Assembly: GCA_035526665.1 (NCBI GenBank)
Contig: DATLBY010000039.1
Span: forward strand, 1 to 16,918
Length of the DNA stretch: 16,918 bases
Reading direction: 5' to 3'
Source: DATLBY01 sp035526665
GTDB lineage: Bacteria; Acidobacteriota; Terriglobia; Bryobacterales; Bryobacteraceae
Position 1 is the stretch's first letter; each line of letters starts with the position of its first letter. Below the pieces are notes generated by a model. That model saw nothing but the letters and a program-made list of their open reading frames with translations. It was not told the DNA's origin and made no database searches. A program made the translations under genes and the position numbers. Shown here piece after piece: positions 7,378-13,934 of this stretch.

Positions 7378-8835
7378 TCAGTTCCTATCGAAGAGTGTCA
7401 ATACAATCTTATCAGTGACGGCCCGGATCGCCGGCGCCTCCGCATTAAAGTTATTCACCAGAATGGAGAACGCATAGCGCCGGCCGGCCGCGGGCAGCAC
7501 ATATCCGGAGAGCGCTGTCACATGGCTAATGGTTCCGGTCTTAGCATGGATCTCAGGACCATGTGCCGTCCGGAATCGCTTCGCCAGCGTCCCGTCCACG
7601 CCTCCTACCGGCAGAATGCCCGTCCATTCTTCCCGGAGTTTCGACCCATACATGTAGGTGAGGAGCTTGGACACCGTCATCGGTGTCACCAAAGTTTTTC
7701 TCGAAAGGCCGGAGGCGTCGTCAAAATGGTATTGCTTCTCCCCGATCCCGGCTTCCGTCAGGAATTGGCGCAACTGCTGCAGCCCTTCGCTCAGGCTGCC
7801 GTTACCGCTCACCACCCGCGCCACCTCGCGCAGCACCAGTTCGGTATGCAGATTCTGGCTTTCCTTCGCCAGTACGCGCAGTATTTCGATGAGAGGCTGG
7901 GATGTCAGCTCCGCCAGCATTTCACCCGCGAAAGGCGCCGGCGGTTCTCCCGGGCTCCGGTGGCGTACCGCCGTTCGGCCGCGAACGATCACTCCCCTGG
8001 CTTCGAGCGCCTCTTTTAACGCATGGGCCGCAAACAGCGCCGGGTCTTCCACCGCCAGGACCTCGTTCGTCCCCGCATCGTCCAGCGGAAGAGTTCCGGA
8101 TACGATCAACTCGCGCGATCCCGGCAGGCGCTGGAACCGCAGCTTCCTGTCGCCGGATGCAATGGTATGGACGCGATTTTGAATGGTCAGGTGTTCCAAA
8201 GGCGGGGATAGCGATAGCCTCGCCGGTGCCCCTGTCGTGTGGCCCGGAGCGATCTGCAAAGTGAACGCATTGTCGTTCAGTGTCAGCGCACTCACCGGCG
8301 CGCCATACTCCCACACCGCATCGTCAATCGACCAGCCATCGGGATACGCGTCCCAGACGAAAGCAGTGTCGTCGCCCACGATGTCGCCGTCAATTTCCCT
8401 TACGCCGTGTTTTACAATCTCGCTGGCGAGTTGATTCACCGCCGCCAGCGGGTCCGGTCCGAACTCGTCTTTGCGATAGGGCAGAACCCGGGCCGACAGG
8501 TTGGGGTCGCCGCCGCCGATCATCCCCAGGTCGCCGTGGACCCGGCCACTGGCATCAGGTGCTGGCGCGACGATCCTGGTATGGAACTGGTGGGATGGGC
8601 CCAGACGCATCAGCGCCAAAGCGCTGGTAAAAAGCTTTGTGTTGGAAGCGGGCACGAAAAACGAATCGGCATTCTTCTCGAACACCGCTTTCCCGGTAGC
8701 CAGATCGACCACCCGAATTCCCCAAAAAGCCTGGCTGGCGGCGGGCGTCGAGCGGGTGAGTGCATCCATCCTCTGCGCCAGCGGCTGCGCCCGGGCAAAA
8801 AACGGCAGAAGTACAAAAAACGCGAGACTCCTCAT
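7378..8835 (-). CDS. dacB: D-alanyl-D-alanine carboxypeptidase/endopeptidase (PBP4, DacB family)
   Basis: This 485-residue periplasmic serine peptidase trims or cleaves peptidoglycan cross-links. A short signal peptide ends near ARAQ (residues 14-17). The catalytic S64-N-T-K67 lies in VPASNTKLF; the KTG triad is in IHAKTGTISH near the C-terminus; the middle motif region is DASGLSRKTLVTP, where a threonine occupies the position usually held by asparagine in DGSGLSRxN. The long insertion between SxxK and the middle motif is typical of PBP4. Start ATG 8835 has GGAG 6 bp upstream and a perfect TATAAT -10 box about 12 bp further. It is transcribed divergently from the exported protein at 8862 and leads into the FmdB gene. 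Confidence 0.93.
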   Translation of the reverse strand: MRSLAFFVLLPFFARAQPLAQRMDALTRSTPAASQAFWGIRVVDLATGKAVFEKNADSFFVPASNTKLFTSALALMRLGPSHQFHTRIVAPAPDASGRVHGDLGMIGGGDPNLSARVLPYRKDEFGPDPLAAVNQLASEIVKHGVREIDGDIVGDDTAFVWDAYPDGWSIDDAVWEYGAPVSALTLNDNAFTLQIAPGHTTGAPARLSLSPPLEHLTIQNRVHTIASGDRKLRFQRLPGSRELIVSGTLPLDDAGTNEVLAVEDPALFAAHALKEALEARGVIVRGRTAVRHRSPGEPPAPFAGEMLAELTSQPLIEILRVLAKESQNLHTELVLREVARVVSGNGSLSEGLQQLRQFLTEAGIGEKQYHFDDASGLSRKTLVTPMTVSKLLTYMYGSKLREEWTGILPVGGVDGTLAKRFRTAHGPEIHAKTGTISHVTALSGYVLPAAGRRYAFSILVNNFNAEAPAIRAVTDKIVLTLFDRN

Positions 8836-8846
8836 GGTTGCTCCGG

Positions 8847-8854
8847 ATTATACT
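8847..8854. promoter_or_regulatory. Overlapping divergent -10 boxes of dacB and the exported protein gene
   Basis: The minus strand reads TATAAT (8852-8847), a perfect -10 for dacB with a start of transcription near 8841. The plus strand reads TATACT (8849-8854), which would start transcription near 8861, at the GTG codon at 8862. No good -35 hexamer is visible on either side. Two RNA polymerases could not use the region together, so the genes may compete. Only 26 bp separate the two start codons. Confidence 0.45.
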
Positions 8855-8861
8855 TCGAAAC

Positions 8862-9497
8862 GTGGGAATCCTCGCCATTTTTGTGCTTGCCGCACTCTCG
8901 GCAGGCGCTGGTACGCCGCCGAAGAAGAGCGCCGCCGAATATCCAGTGCACCAGGACTCGGACAAAGCGGCTATTGGCGCCGAATTCTGGATTCATTCAT
9001 TCGCCGCTGAAGGCCAAACCTTCCTTACCAGTGATTATCTTGTCGTGGAGGTGGCTCTTTTTCCGGCAGGCGGGCAGGAGCTGATGGTCAGCGCGTCGCA
9101 GTTCCACATCCAAATCAATGGCAGGGACACACGGCTGGCGCAAGCGCCCTCGTTTGTGGCCGCATCGATGAAGTACTCCGATTGGGAGCAGCGGCCTCAC
9201 ATGACGGGACAGTCGGGGCCGATTATTCTGGGTCGTCAGGCGCCAGGGGAACGCTTCCCGGGCGACCGGCGGCCTCAGGAGGGCCGTCTCCCCGGCCAGG
9301 TACCGGCGGATGCGCCGGAAAAACGCGTCCTGTCCGCGCCCGAACTCGCGGTGGCGGCGGCGCTCCCCGAGGGATCTACCTCGTATCCCGTCAGCGGTTA
9401 TCTGTACTTCGCATATAAAGGCAAGCTGAAATCCGTGAAGACACTCGATCTTGTATACCAGACACCCTCAAGTGCGATGACTCTCAAATTGAGGTAG
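8862..9497 (+). CDS. Exported protein of unknown function
   Basis: Starting at GTG 8862 gives 211 residues beginning with a clear signal peptide (GILAIFVLAALSAGAG). The frame is open upstream to 8760, but that part lies within dacB and would bury the signal peptide, so GTG is preferred. The mature part has alternating strands (FWIHSF, YLVVEVALF, FHIQING), then a proline/arginine/glycine-rich linker at about 123-155 and a final beta-rich segment (SGYLYFAYKG, LDLVYQT). I do not recognise the family. The strand-rich pattern suggests a periplasmic beta-sandwich domain, which is an inference only. Its last 30 bp overlap the end of the convergent MFS gene. No Shine-Dalgarno is visible. Confidence 0.7.
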   Translation: MGILAIFVLAALSAGAGTPPKKSAAEYPVHQDSDKAAIGAEFWIHSFAAEGQTFLTSDYLVVEVALFPAGGQELMVSASQFHIQINGRDTRLAQAPSFVAASMKYSDWEQRPHMTGQSGPIILGRQAPGERFPGDRRPQEGRLPGQVPADAPEKRVLSAPELAVAAALPEGSTSYPVSGYLYFAYKGKLKSVKTLDLVYQTPSSAMTLKLR

Positions 9498-10685
9498 GTC
9501 CGAACCTCGCAGTTTCGCCTCTAGCCAAATCAGCAGAAGCAACACTAAGACCATCAGGCTTCCTACCATCGGGAGCATCACCACCACACGAATGCCCCAG
9601 CTCTCCGCCACTAAGCCCAGCAGCCACGGCGCTAACATGCCGCCCGTAAGCGCGAAGGAGAAAATGCCGTTGAACAGCCCGGGATGGTAGCTGGGGAAGC
9701 GCGCGCCAATCTTCTCCACCACCAGCGGATAGATGGTGGAGAAGCCGAAGCCAACCAGCAGAGCGCCGCTGCACGCGCCGAACAGATTATTGGTGAAAGC
9801 GAGAATGACGCAGCCGAAAGCGGCGGCGACTACGCTGCCCATCAGCAGCTTTCCATGGCTCAGCACTGGAAGCAGGAACTGGGCCAGCACCCGGCCTATC
9901 AATAACGCGGCCCAGTAGAGAGCAAGAACGAACAGAGAAGTTTTGGGACTCACCCCCAGACGCTGGATCAGGAAAAGCGGAAGCCAGCCTGCGATGGCCC
10001 ACTCATTGCCGAACTGGAAAAACAGCAGCAGACTGAAGAGAATCGCCGGAGCACTCCGGAACTGCCGCGCCAGCATACGCGAGGCTCGGCCGTCCGCGGG
10101 TGGCTGCGCCGGGAATGAAGTAGTTACGAATGCAATGGCATAAAAACCGGGAATCAGCGCGACCAGGAACAGGATGCTGGCGACGGTGTACGTATTGAAA
10201 GCGCCGGCGATCAGCAGCGTCACCAGAAGGCAGCCGGAGCCGAAAAACGTGCCGGCTAGATTTACCGTGGCCGCGGGATCCCTGCGGTACAACGGAGAGA
10301 TCGCCTGAAAAATCGCCGTGTTTAACAAACCGGAAGCAATACCCATGCCCGTGAAGCCGCCAAATCGCCACCATTCGCCAACCGGGGGTGCAGTGAACGA
10401 AAAATACAGGATCACTGTGAACGCCAGTCCGCACGCGATCACCAGAACGAACGAAACCCCCAGGCGCCGCAGCAGTACAGGCGCAAATTGCACGGATGCC
10501 ACCAGGCCGATGTTCAGGGCAAGAAAATACCTGCCGATCACGTCGAAATCAGACCGTAGATGGTATCCCCAGGAAGGCAGTATGGCCCCGAGAAATGCGA
10601 GGAGCAGGCCGGAAACCAGGAATGCGGAAAGAGCTTTGCGGGATGCCGCTGTGTGAAAATCCTTGGCACCCCCGGTCGAAAGCAC
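9468..10685 (-). CDS. Major facilitator superfamily transporter
   Basis: The 405-residue protein is highly hydrophobic throughout, with about 12 predicted membrane segments in two halves separated by a charged loop near 196-215 (QPPADGRASRMLARQFRS). The pattern is that of an MFS secondary transporter. The second half contains FGFSTIYPLVVEKIGARFP, resembling the FucP/sugar-porter side of the superfamily, but the substrate cannot be deduced. The frame begins at GTG 10685. TACAAT (10697-10692, minus) lies just upstream and would start transcription at or near the GTG, so this may be another leaderless message. It overlaps the convergent exported-protein gene by 30 bp. Confidence 0.87.
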   Translation of the reverse strand: MLSTGGAKDFHTAASRKALSAFLVSGLLLAFLGAILPSWGYHLRSDFDVIGRYFLALNIGLVASVQFAPVLLRRLGVSFVLVIACGLAFTVILYFSFTAPPVGEWWRFGGFTGMGIASGLLNTAIFQAISPLYRRDPAATVNLAGTFFGSGCLLVTLLIAGAFNTYTVASILFLVALIPGFYAIAFVTTSFPAQPPADGRASRMLARQFRSAPAILFSLLLFFQFGNEWAIAGWLPLFLIQRLGVSPKTSLFVLALYWAALLIGRVLAQFLLPVLSHGKLLMGSVVAAAFGCVILAFTNNLFGACSGALLVGFGFSTIYPLVVEKIGARFPSYHPGLFNGIFSFALTGGMLAPWLLGLVAESWGIRVVVMLPMVGSLMVLVLLLLIWLEAKLRGSDLPQFESHRT

Positions 10686-10734
10686 CTGAGTATTGTAGCG
10701 CTTCTGAAAGCGGGAGAAGTCGTATGATATTATC

Positions 10735-10908
10735 CCAAAAACTGTACAATTAAGGAGCCTGCTCTCACCAATTCAACAACTTGCAGGTTGGTTGGTCAAT
10801 TGCTTTAGTAACGGCGGGTCTAGTTTCGAGGTATTTGCTCTTTTCGGTGTCAGTTGTCTCTCCTTCGTGTCTAAAAGGCGCTCCCGAGTGCAAAGGGAGC
10901 GCCTTTTT
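10735..10908 (+). ncRNA. Putative structured RNA or attenuated leader upstream of the hydrolase
   Basis: About 170 nt between the MFS and hydrolase genes has no ORF but ends in a strong terminator. ACCAA (10767-10771) pairs with TTGGT (10792-10796), and CAAC (10774-10777) with GTTG (10787-10790), giving a 9-bp hairpin with a 9-nt loop. AAGGAG (10752-10757) can close the whole element against CTCCTT (10860-10865), and CACC (10766-10769) may alternatively pair with GGTG (10846-10849). Candidate -10 boxes are TATGAT (10723-10728) and TACAAT (10745-10750); if the latter is used the closing helix is lost, so the 5' end is uncertain. It matches no riboswitch class I recognise. Confidence 0.45.
10877..10908 (+). 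terminator. Rho-independent terminator, 28 bp before the hydrolase start
   Basis: GGCGCTCCC (10877-10885) and GGGAGCGCC (10895-10903) form a perfect 9-bp stem with a 9-nt loop, followed by TTTTT. AAAA before the stem lengthens the pairing and gives the reverse strand a U-run, so it could act in both directions. It sits between the putative RNA and the ATG at 10937, so transcription from upstream must pass it to reach the hydrolase. Confidence 0.88.
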
Positions 10909-10936
10909 CGTCTGTTAAACTAGTTTATTCAGCTAC

Positions 10937-11956
10937 ATGGCAGGCATTTACGCGCGCTGGATAAACCGCTGGGAGACAAAACTTGCCACCCGCGATACCA
11001 ATCGGATCATTCGTCCGATGGAGTGGGGCTGGGACTGGCTTCCCGAATTCCACGGCGATCCCTCCGCCCCGGATCCGGCCATGCGGCAGTACTCCTCCGA
11101 GGTCCTGGCCGATTCTGATCGATTCTTCGCCTACGAACCGCCGGTTGATTTCCGTCTGGACTCCGGCCGGCTGAGCTTTACCAGCCCAGTTTCTACACCT
11201 TACGAAGGTAACAATCGTGTCCTGGGACGCTTCTACCCCGCAGCCAGGGGCGGCAGCCGGGCCGTGGTGGTGCTGCCGCAATGGAATTCCGACGCAAACG
11301 GCCATCTTGGATTATGTAAACTGCTGAACCGGTATGGCATTACAGCGCTCCGGATGAGTAAGGCCTATCACGATGAGCGTATGCCGCCCGAGCTGGAACG
11401 GGCCGACTATCACGTGTCCAGTAACATAGGCCGCACCATCAGTGCAGCTCGCCAGTCCACCATCGATGTCCGTTGCTGCCTGGACTGGTTGCAGCAGCGA
11501 GGCTACCAGCGCCTGGGAGTGCTGGGCTCCAGTCTCGGCTCCTGTATTGCGTTTATTGCGGCCGCCCACGACCCCCGGATTCAAGTGGGTGTCTTCAATC
11601 ACGTCTCTATGTATTTCTCAGATGTGGTGTGGACAGGGTTCTCCACACAACATGTGCGGCGAGGGTTGGAAAGCGCCGTCAACCAGGACCAGTTGCGCGC
11701 CTACTGGGCCCCGATCAGCCCTGCGGCCTACCTCGACCGCATGGTGGGGCGCGACCTCAAGAGCCTGCTGATCTGGGCCCGGTATGACACCACATTTCTT
11801 CCGGAGTTCTCGCACCAGGTACTGGAAAGCTTTCGAGTCAGAAAATTGAATCACGAAGTATTTGCGTTGCCCTGTGCGCACTACACCACCGGAGAATTCC
11901 CTTTCAACCTGCTGGACGGCTTCACCATGTGCCGGTATCTCGACAGAAATCTGTAG
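10937..11956 (+). CDS. Alpha/beta hydrolase family protein (ABHD18-like)
   Basis: The 339-residue protein has the nucleophile elbow G197-S-S199-L-G201, a candidate acid at D284 (ARYDTTF) and a candidate histidine at H315 (CAHYTTGEFP), so the serine hydrolase triad appears complete. The N-terminal RPMEWGWDWL and the later RVLGRFYP and PQWNSDANGH segments resemble the ABHD18 group. No signal peptide is evident. Substrate is unknown. There is no convincing Shine-Dalgarno before ATG 10937, and a perfect terminator lies 28 bp upstream, so expression may start from a weak promoter after the terminator or depend on antitermination. Confidence 0.85.
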   Translation: MAGIYARWINRWETKLATRDTNRIIRPMEWGWDWLPEFHGDPSAPDPAMRQYSSEVLADSDRFFAYEPPVDFRLDSGRLSFTSPVSTPYEGNNRVLGRFYPAARGGSRAVVVLPQWNSDANGHLGLCKLLNRYGITALRMSKAYHDERMPPELERADYHVSSNIGRTISAARQSTIDVRCCLDWLQQRGYQRLGVLGSSLGSCIAFIAAAHDPRIQVGVFNHVSMYFSDVVWTGFSTQHVRRGLESAVNQDQLRAYWAPISPAAYLDRMVGRDLKSLLIWARYDTTFLPEFSHQVLESFRVRKLNHEVFALPCAHYTTGEFPFNLLDGFTMCRYLDRNL

Positions 11957-11981
11957 TTTTCTGGCCGTTCCGACAGGATTG

Positions 11982-12010
11982 TTGACAGGTTTACCGATCC
12001 GACGTAGGAT
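11982..12010 (+). promoter_or_regulatory. Consensus sigma70 promoter of the 12.0 kb transcription unit
   Basis: TTGACA (11982-11987, perfect -35) and TAGGAT (12005-12010, 4 of 6 matches) are separated by 17 bp, the optimal spacing. Transcription should begin near 12017. This is the best -35 element seen in the window and suggests strong constitutive expression. Confidence 0.7.
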
Positions 12011-12045
12011 GAAAATATCACTGAAAAAGGAGGTGGTCCAGTCTA

Positions 12046-12102
12046 ATGGAATCAGAAAGTAATAGTAGACCTAGATCAATGCGCGAGGTGGCCGACTGTT
12101 GA
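12046..12102 (+). CDS. Possible 18-residue small protein in the structured RNA
   Basis: ATG 12046 opens a frame MESESNSRPRSMREVADC ending at TGA 12100-12102. The very strong anti-16S complementarity at 12026-12039 lies upstream, with GGAGG 12 bp before the ATG, a little long but usable. The product is polar, with no membrane segment, and ends in cysteine. The stop falls in the loop of a hairpin, a layout that could let ribosomes change RNA folding. It may instead be a chance frame. It shares no family I recognise. Confidence 0.35.
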   Translation: MESESNSRPRSMREVADC

Positions 12103-12193
12103 GTCGACCGTTCTAACGTAGCAGGTTTCGCACAGTGGCGAGCCGCAGTTCCTGTGGACCGGCCACACCGCGCAAATCCGTGGTTACTAAGGG

Positions 12194-12226
12194 CCCCGGC
12201 AGCATCTTCACTTACTGCCGGGGTTT
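12194..12226 (+). terminator. Rho-independent terminator of the 12.0 kb RNA
   Basis: CCCCGGCAG (12194-12202) and CTGCCGGGG (12215-12223) form a perfect 9-bp stem with a 12-nt loop, followed by TTT, then CGTATTTT. The stem is very GC-rich. It separates the small RNA from the rpmE promoter, which begins about 15 bp downstream. Confidence 0.88.
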
Positions 12227-12240
12227 CGTATTTTGCCCCG

Positions 12241-12249
12241 TGTTATACT
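12241..12249 (+). promoter_or_regulatory. Extended -10 promoter of rpmE
   Basis: TG-T-TATACT fits an extended -10 element (TGnTATAAT) with 5 of 6 matches in the hexamer. No -35 at correct spacing stands out, as expected for extended -10 promoters. Transcription would begin near 12256, giving rpmE a leader of about 27 nt. Confidence 0.5.
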
Positions 12250-12282
12250 GACCAGAGAATTCAAAGTAAAGGAATACCTGCC

Positions 12283-12531
12283 ATGAAAGCTGGGATTCAC
12301 CCCGCTTATAATGAAGTGAAAGTTACCTGCGCCTGTGGACACTCGTTTCCCACGCGCTCCACGCATAAAGGCGATCTGAGAGTGGAAATCTGCGCCAACT
12401 GCCATCCGTTTTTTACTGGGAAGCAGAAGCTGATCGATACCGAAGGCCGCGTCGACCGCTTCCAGAAAAAGTATGCGAATTTGATGCCTAAAACGAAGAA
12501 AGAAAAAGCGGAACAGAAAGCTGCTCAGTAA
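12283..12531 (+). CDS. rpmE: 50S ribosomal protein L31
   Basis: The 82-residue product starts MKAGIHPAYNEV and contains CACGHSF and CANCHPFFTGKQK, the hallmark of L31. All four cysteines are present, so this is the zinc-binding form. A lysine-rich tail follows residue 68. ATG 12283 has AAAGGAA 9 bp upstream; the same frame is open back to 12154, but that part crosses the upstream terminator and is not coding. L31 sits at the inter-subunit bridge of the ribosome. It appears monocistronic and convergent with the sigma-factor operon. Confidence 0.96.
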   Translation: MKAGIHPAYNEVKVTCACGHSFPTRSTHKGDLRVEICANCHPFFTGKQKLIDTEGRVDRFQKKYANLMPKTKKEKAEQKAAQ

Positions 12532-12536
12532 GAATA

Positions 12537-12570
12537 CGTTTTACCTCTGGTCGCCGTAAAACGCGACCAG
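12537..12570. repeat. Two overlapping, mutually exclusive hairpins after rpmE
   Basis: CGTTTTAC (12537-12544) pairs exactly with GTAAAACG (12556-12563), while CTGGTCGC (12547-12554) pairs exactly with GCGACCAG (12563-12570). The two 8-bp stems interleave, so in a simple secondary structure only one can form. They lie in the 53 bp between convergent rpmE and the Spy-like gene. Neither is followed by a U-run on either strand, so they are not classic terminators. The GC-rich stem could still end or protect the transcripts. Confidence 0.6.
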
Positions 12571-12584
12571 GGCTCCCTACTCAC

Positions 12585-12992
12585 TCAAACTCCCCCGGAT
12601 TTCTTGTTCGCCTCGATCATCCGCTGGTCGCGCTCTCGACGTAACTTGTCGTACTCGGGCTGCTGTTCTTTGTTGAGAATAGCTCTGACCTTTTGTATCT
12701 GCTCCTCGTGAATCTGCTTCATTTCAGGACGGTACCGCTCTTTCACTTCCCTATAGCGCGCCCGCGTTTGATCCAAAATGCTGTTTAGCTGCTGGGTCTG
12801 GCCTGCATCCAGCTTCAAACGGTCCTGCATCTCGGTCACGTACTTCTTGCGCCACTCTTCGGGGTTGTTCGTGGCGACTTTTGCGATGACGGTTTTTACC
12901 GTGTACAACTGATGTCCGAAGGCCCCCACCAGAACGCCGCTTACAAATACGGCAACAATCGAGAAAGTGACGGTCCTGTTGGGTCTCTTCAT
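12585..12992 (-). CDS. Membrane-anchored Spy/CpxP-like (heavy-metal-resistance type) protein
   Basis: This 135-residue protein has an uncleaved-looking N-terminal membrane segment (about 9-28) and a helical, charged remainder. The order DRLKLDAGQTQQL, ARYREVKERYRPEM and VRAILNKEQQPEYDKL is the two-helix pattern of the Spy/CpxP/ZraP-type proteins, in which LTxxQ and LTPEQ-like turns recur. Known relatives are periplasmic chaperones or stress sensors. It overlaps the stop of the upstream anti-sigma gene by 4 bp (ATGA), so it belongs to that operon and is likely the target or sensor of the sigma factor. Assigned from pattern alone, not from strong identity. Confidence 0.75.
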   Translation of the reverse strand: MKRPNRTVTFSIVAVFVSGVLVGAFGHQLYTVKTVIAKVATNNPEEWRKKYVTEMQDRLKLDAGQTQQLNSILDQTRARYREVKERYRPEMKQIHEEQIQKVRAILNKEQQPEYDKLRRERDQRMIEANKKSGGV

Positions 12993-13339
12993 AAATTCTC
13001 ACGATGATGGCTTACTTCTGCTTCGACCGCAACCTCATCGACATGTTCGTTGGCCAAGACATCCACGTAGCTAGCGGTGACCGGGGATTGCGCCAGCGGC
13101 GTCACGATCAACCCGGACAGGATGAGACAACAGACGCCGGCTCCGGCGATCAGGCGGCGGGCGAATAGACCGATCCCGTGATTCACCTTTTGTTTGGCTT
13201 CGATGCGGCTCCACAGGCCGGGCATGAAGTTCGCTTCCGGGTCAGGATCTGGAAGGGCATTGCGATAGGCTGCGAAAGCCGCTTGCAACTCGCTGGGAAG
13301 CTCTACATCCCGGTTCGTTGATTTCCCGTTTTGGAACAT
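12989..13339 (-). CDS. Probable anti-sigma factor, single membrane segment
   Basis: The 116-residue protein has a soluble N-terminal part (1-58), one hydrophobic segment at about 61-83 and a short acidic C-terminus. The segment AYRNALPDPDPEANFMPGLWSRIEAKQ is like those of small acidobacterial anti-sigma proteins. The HxxxCxxC zinc anti-sigma motif is absent; the only two cysteines are in the membrane segment. Its position directly after the ECF gene (4-bp gap) and overlap with the Spy-like gene support the role. The ribosome site GAGG overlaps the sigma gene stop, so the two are coupled. The function is inferred mostly from context. Confidence 0.68.
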   Translation of the reverse strand: MFQNGKSTNRDVELPSELQAAFAAYRNALPDPDPEANFMPGLWSRIEAKQKVNHGIGLFARRLIAGAGVCCLILSGLIVTPLAQSPVTASYVDVLANEHVDEVAVEAEVSHHRENL

Positions 13340-13343
13340 TTGC

Positions 13344-13934
13344 TTACCTCGTTAAATCGGCCTTTGCCGACCCCTGCCTGGATGCATCGTATGCTTTGAT
13401 GACGCGCTGCCTGGCTCGAAACAGCCTCACCTTCAAAGCATTCTCACTGACATCGTAAACTTTTTCCAATTCCTTTAGAGAGAGACCTTCTACCTCTTTC
13501 AACGTCAAAAGGATACGATCCTCCTCAGAAACTGATCCTAGCAAATCCTGCACGAACTCGCGAACCTGCGAACGCCGCTGCTCCTCGTGCGTCACCTTCC
13601 CACCGGCAGCAGCATCAGCCAGTAATACCTGCTGTTCGGAAAGATCCGACATTCGGGACTCGTGCCTTCTCCGCTGTCGCCGCAAGTAATCGTAGGCGGC
13701 GTTCACGGTTAGCCGGTAGAGCCACGGCTCAAAAACCTCTGCCGTCCGCAACTGGTCCAGGGAGAAGTACAAGCGCAGAAACACATCCTGCGCGACGTCC
13801 TCCACATCCTCCGGACGGCCAATCAGGCGCGAAATCGTACCCATGATGCGCTTGCGATAGGAGGTGACAATCTCGTTAAAAGCGCCATCGTCTCCCGTCC
13901 TTGCGCGTTCGATAAGCTCGAAATCCACCAACAT
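13344..13934 (-). CDS. ECF RNA polymerase sigma factor (RpoE-like)
   Basis: ATG 13934 gives 196 residues; the frame also has GTG at 13943, 3 codons upstream, but GGA lies at a usable distance only for the ATG. Region 2 runs about 12-88 with GAFNEIVTSYRKRI, DVEDVAQDVFLRLY and WLYRLTVNAAYDYLRRQRRR. Region 4 lies at about 135-180, including LKEVEGLSLKELEKVYDVSENALKVRLFRARQRV. Region 3 is absent, as in ECF factors. It is the first gene of an operon with a membrane anti-sigma and a Spy-like protein, suggesting control of an envelope-stress response. No clear ECF-type autoregulatory promoter was found upstream. Confidence 0.95.
   Translation of the reverse strand: MLVDFELIERARTGDDGAFNEIVTSYRKRIMGTISRLIGRPEDVEDVAQDVFLRLYFSLDQLRTAEVFEPWLYRLTVNAAYDYLRRQRRRHESRMSDLSEQQVLLADAAAGGKVTHEEQRRSQVREFVQDLLGSVSEEDRILLTLKEVEGLSLKELEKVYDVSENALKVRLFRARQRVIKAYDASRQGSAKADLTR

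Larger units (their letters stand above)
12017..12230 (+). ncRNA. Free-standing structured small RNA with an 18-codon ORF
   Basis: A promoter at 11982-12010 and a terminator at 12194-12226 bound a transcript of about 210 nt that ends before the rpmE promoter. Inside, AAAGGAGGTGGTCC (12026-12039) matches the complement of the usual bacterial 16S 3' end at 13 of 14 positions. CGACT-GTTG-AGTCG (12093-12106) forms a hairpin whose loop overlaps the stop of the small ORF. CCGCAG-TTC-CTGTGG (12143-12157) is a second hairpin, enclosed by GTGGC (12135-12139) and GCCAC (12162-12166). I cannot assign it to 6S, SRP, tmRNA or RNase P by eye. It could be a regulatory RNA, a dual-function RNA or the mRNA of a tiny protein. 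Confidence 0.65.

Noticed and set aside
8760..8861. Upstream ATG of the exported-protein frame
   Set aside because: It would place 34 residues, encoded inside dacB, before the signal peptide.
10735..10908. 6S RNA, tRNA or known riboswitch
   Set aside because: Length, lack of tRNA TPsiC-like sequence and lack of the known conserved cores do not fit; kept as an unassigned RNA.
12154..12282. Upstream extension of the rpmE frame
   Set aside because: It passes through the strong terminator at 12194-12226; L31 begins normally at MKAGIHPAYNEV.
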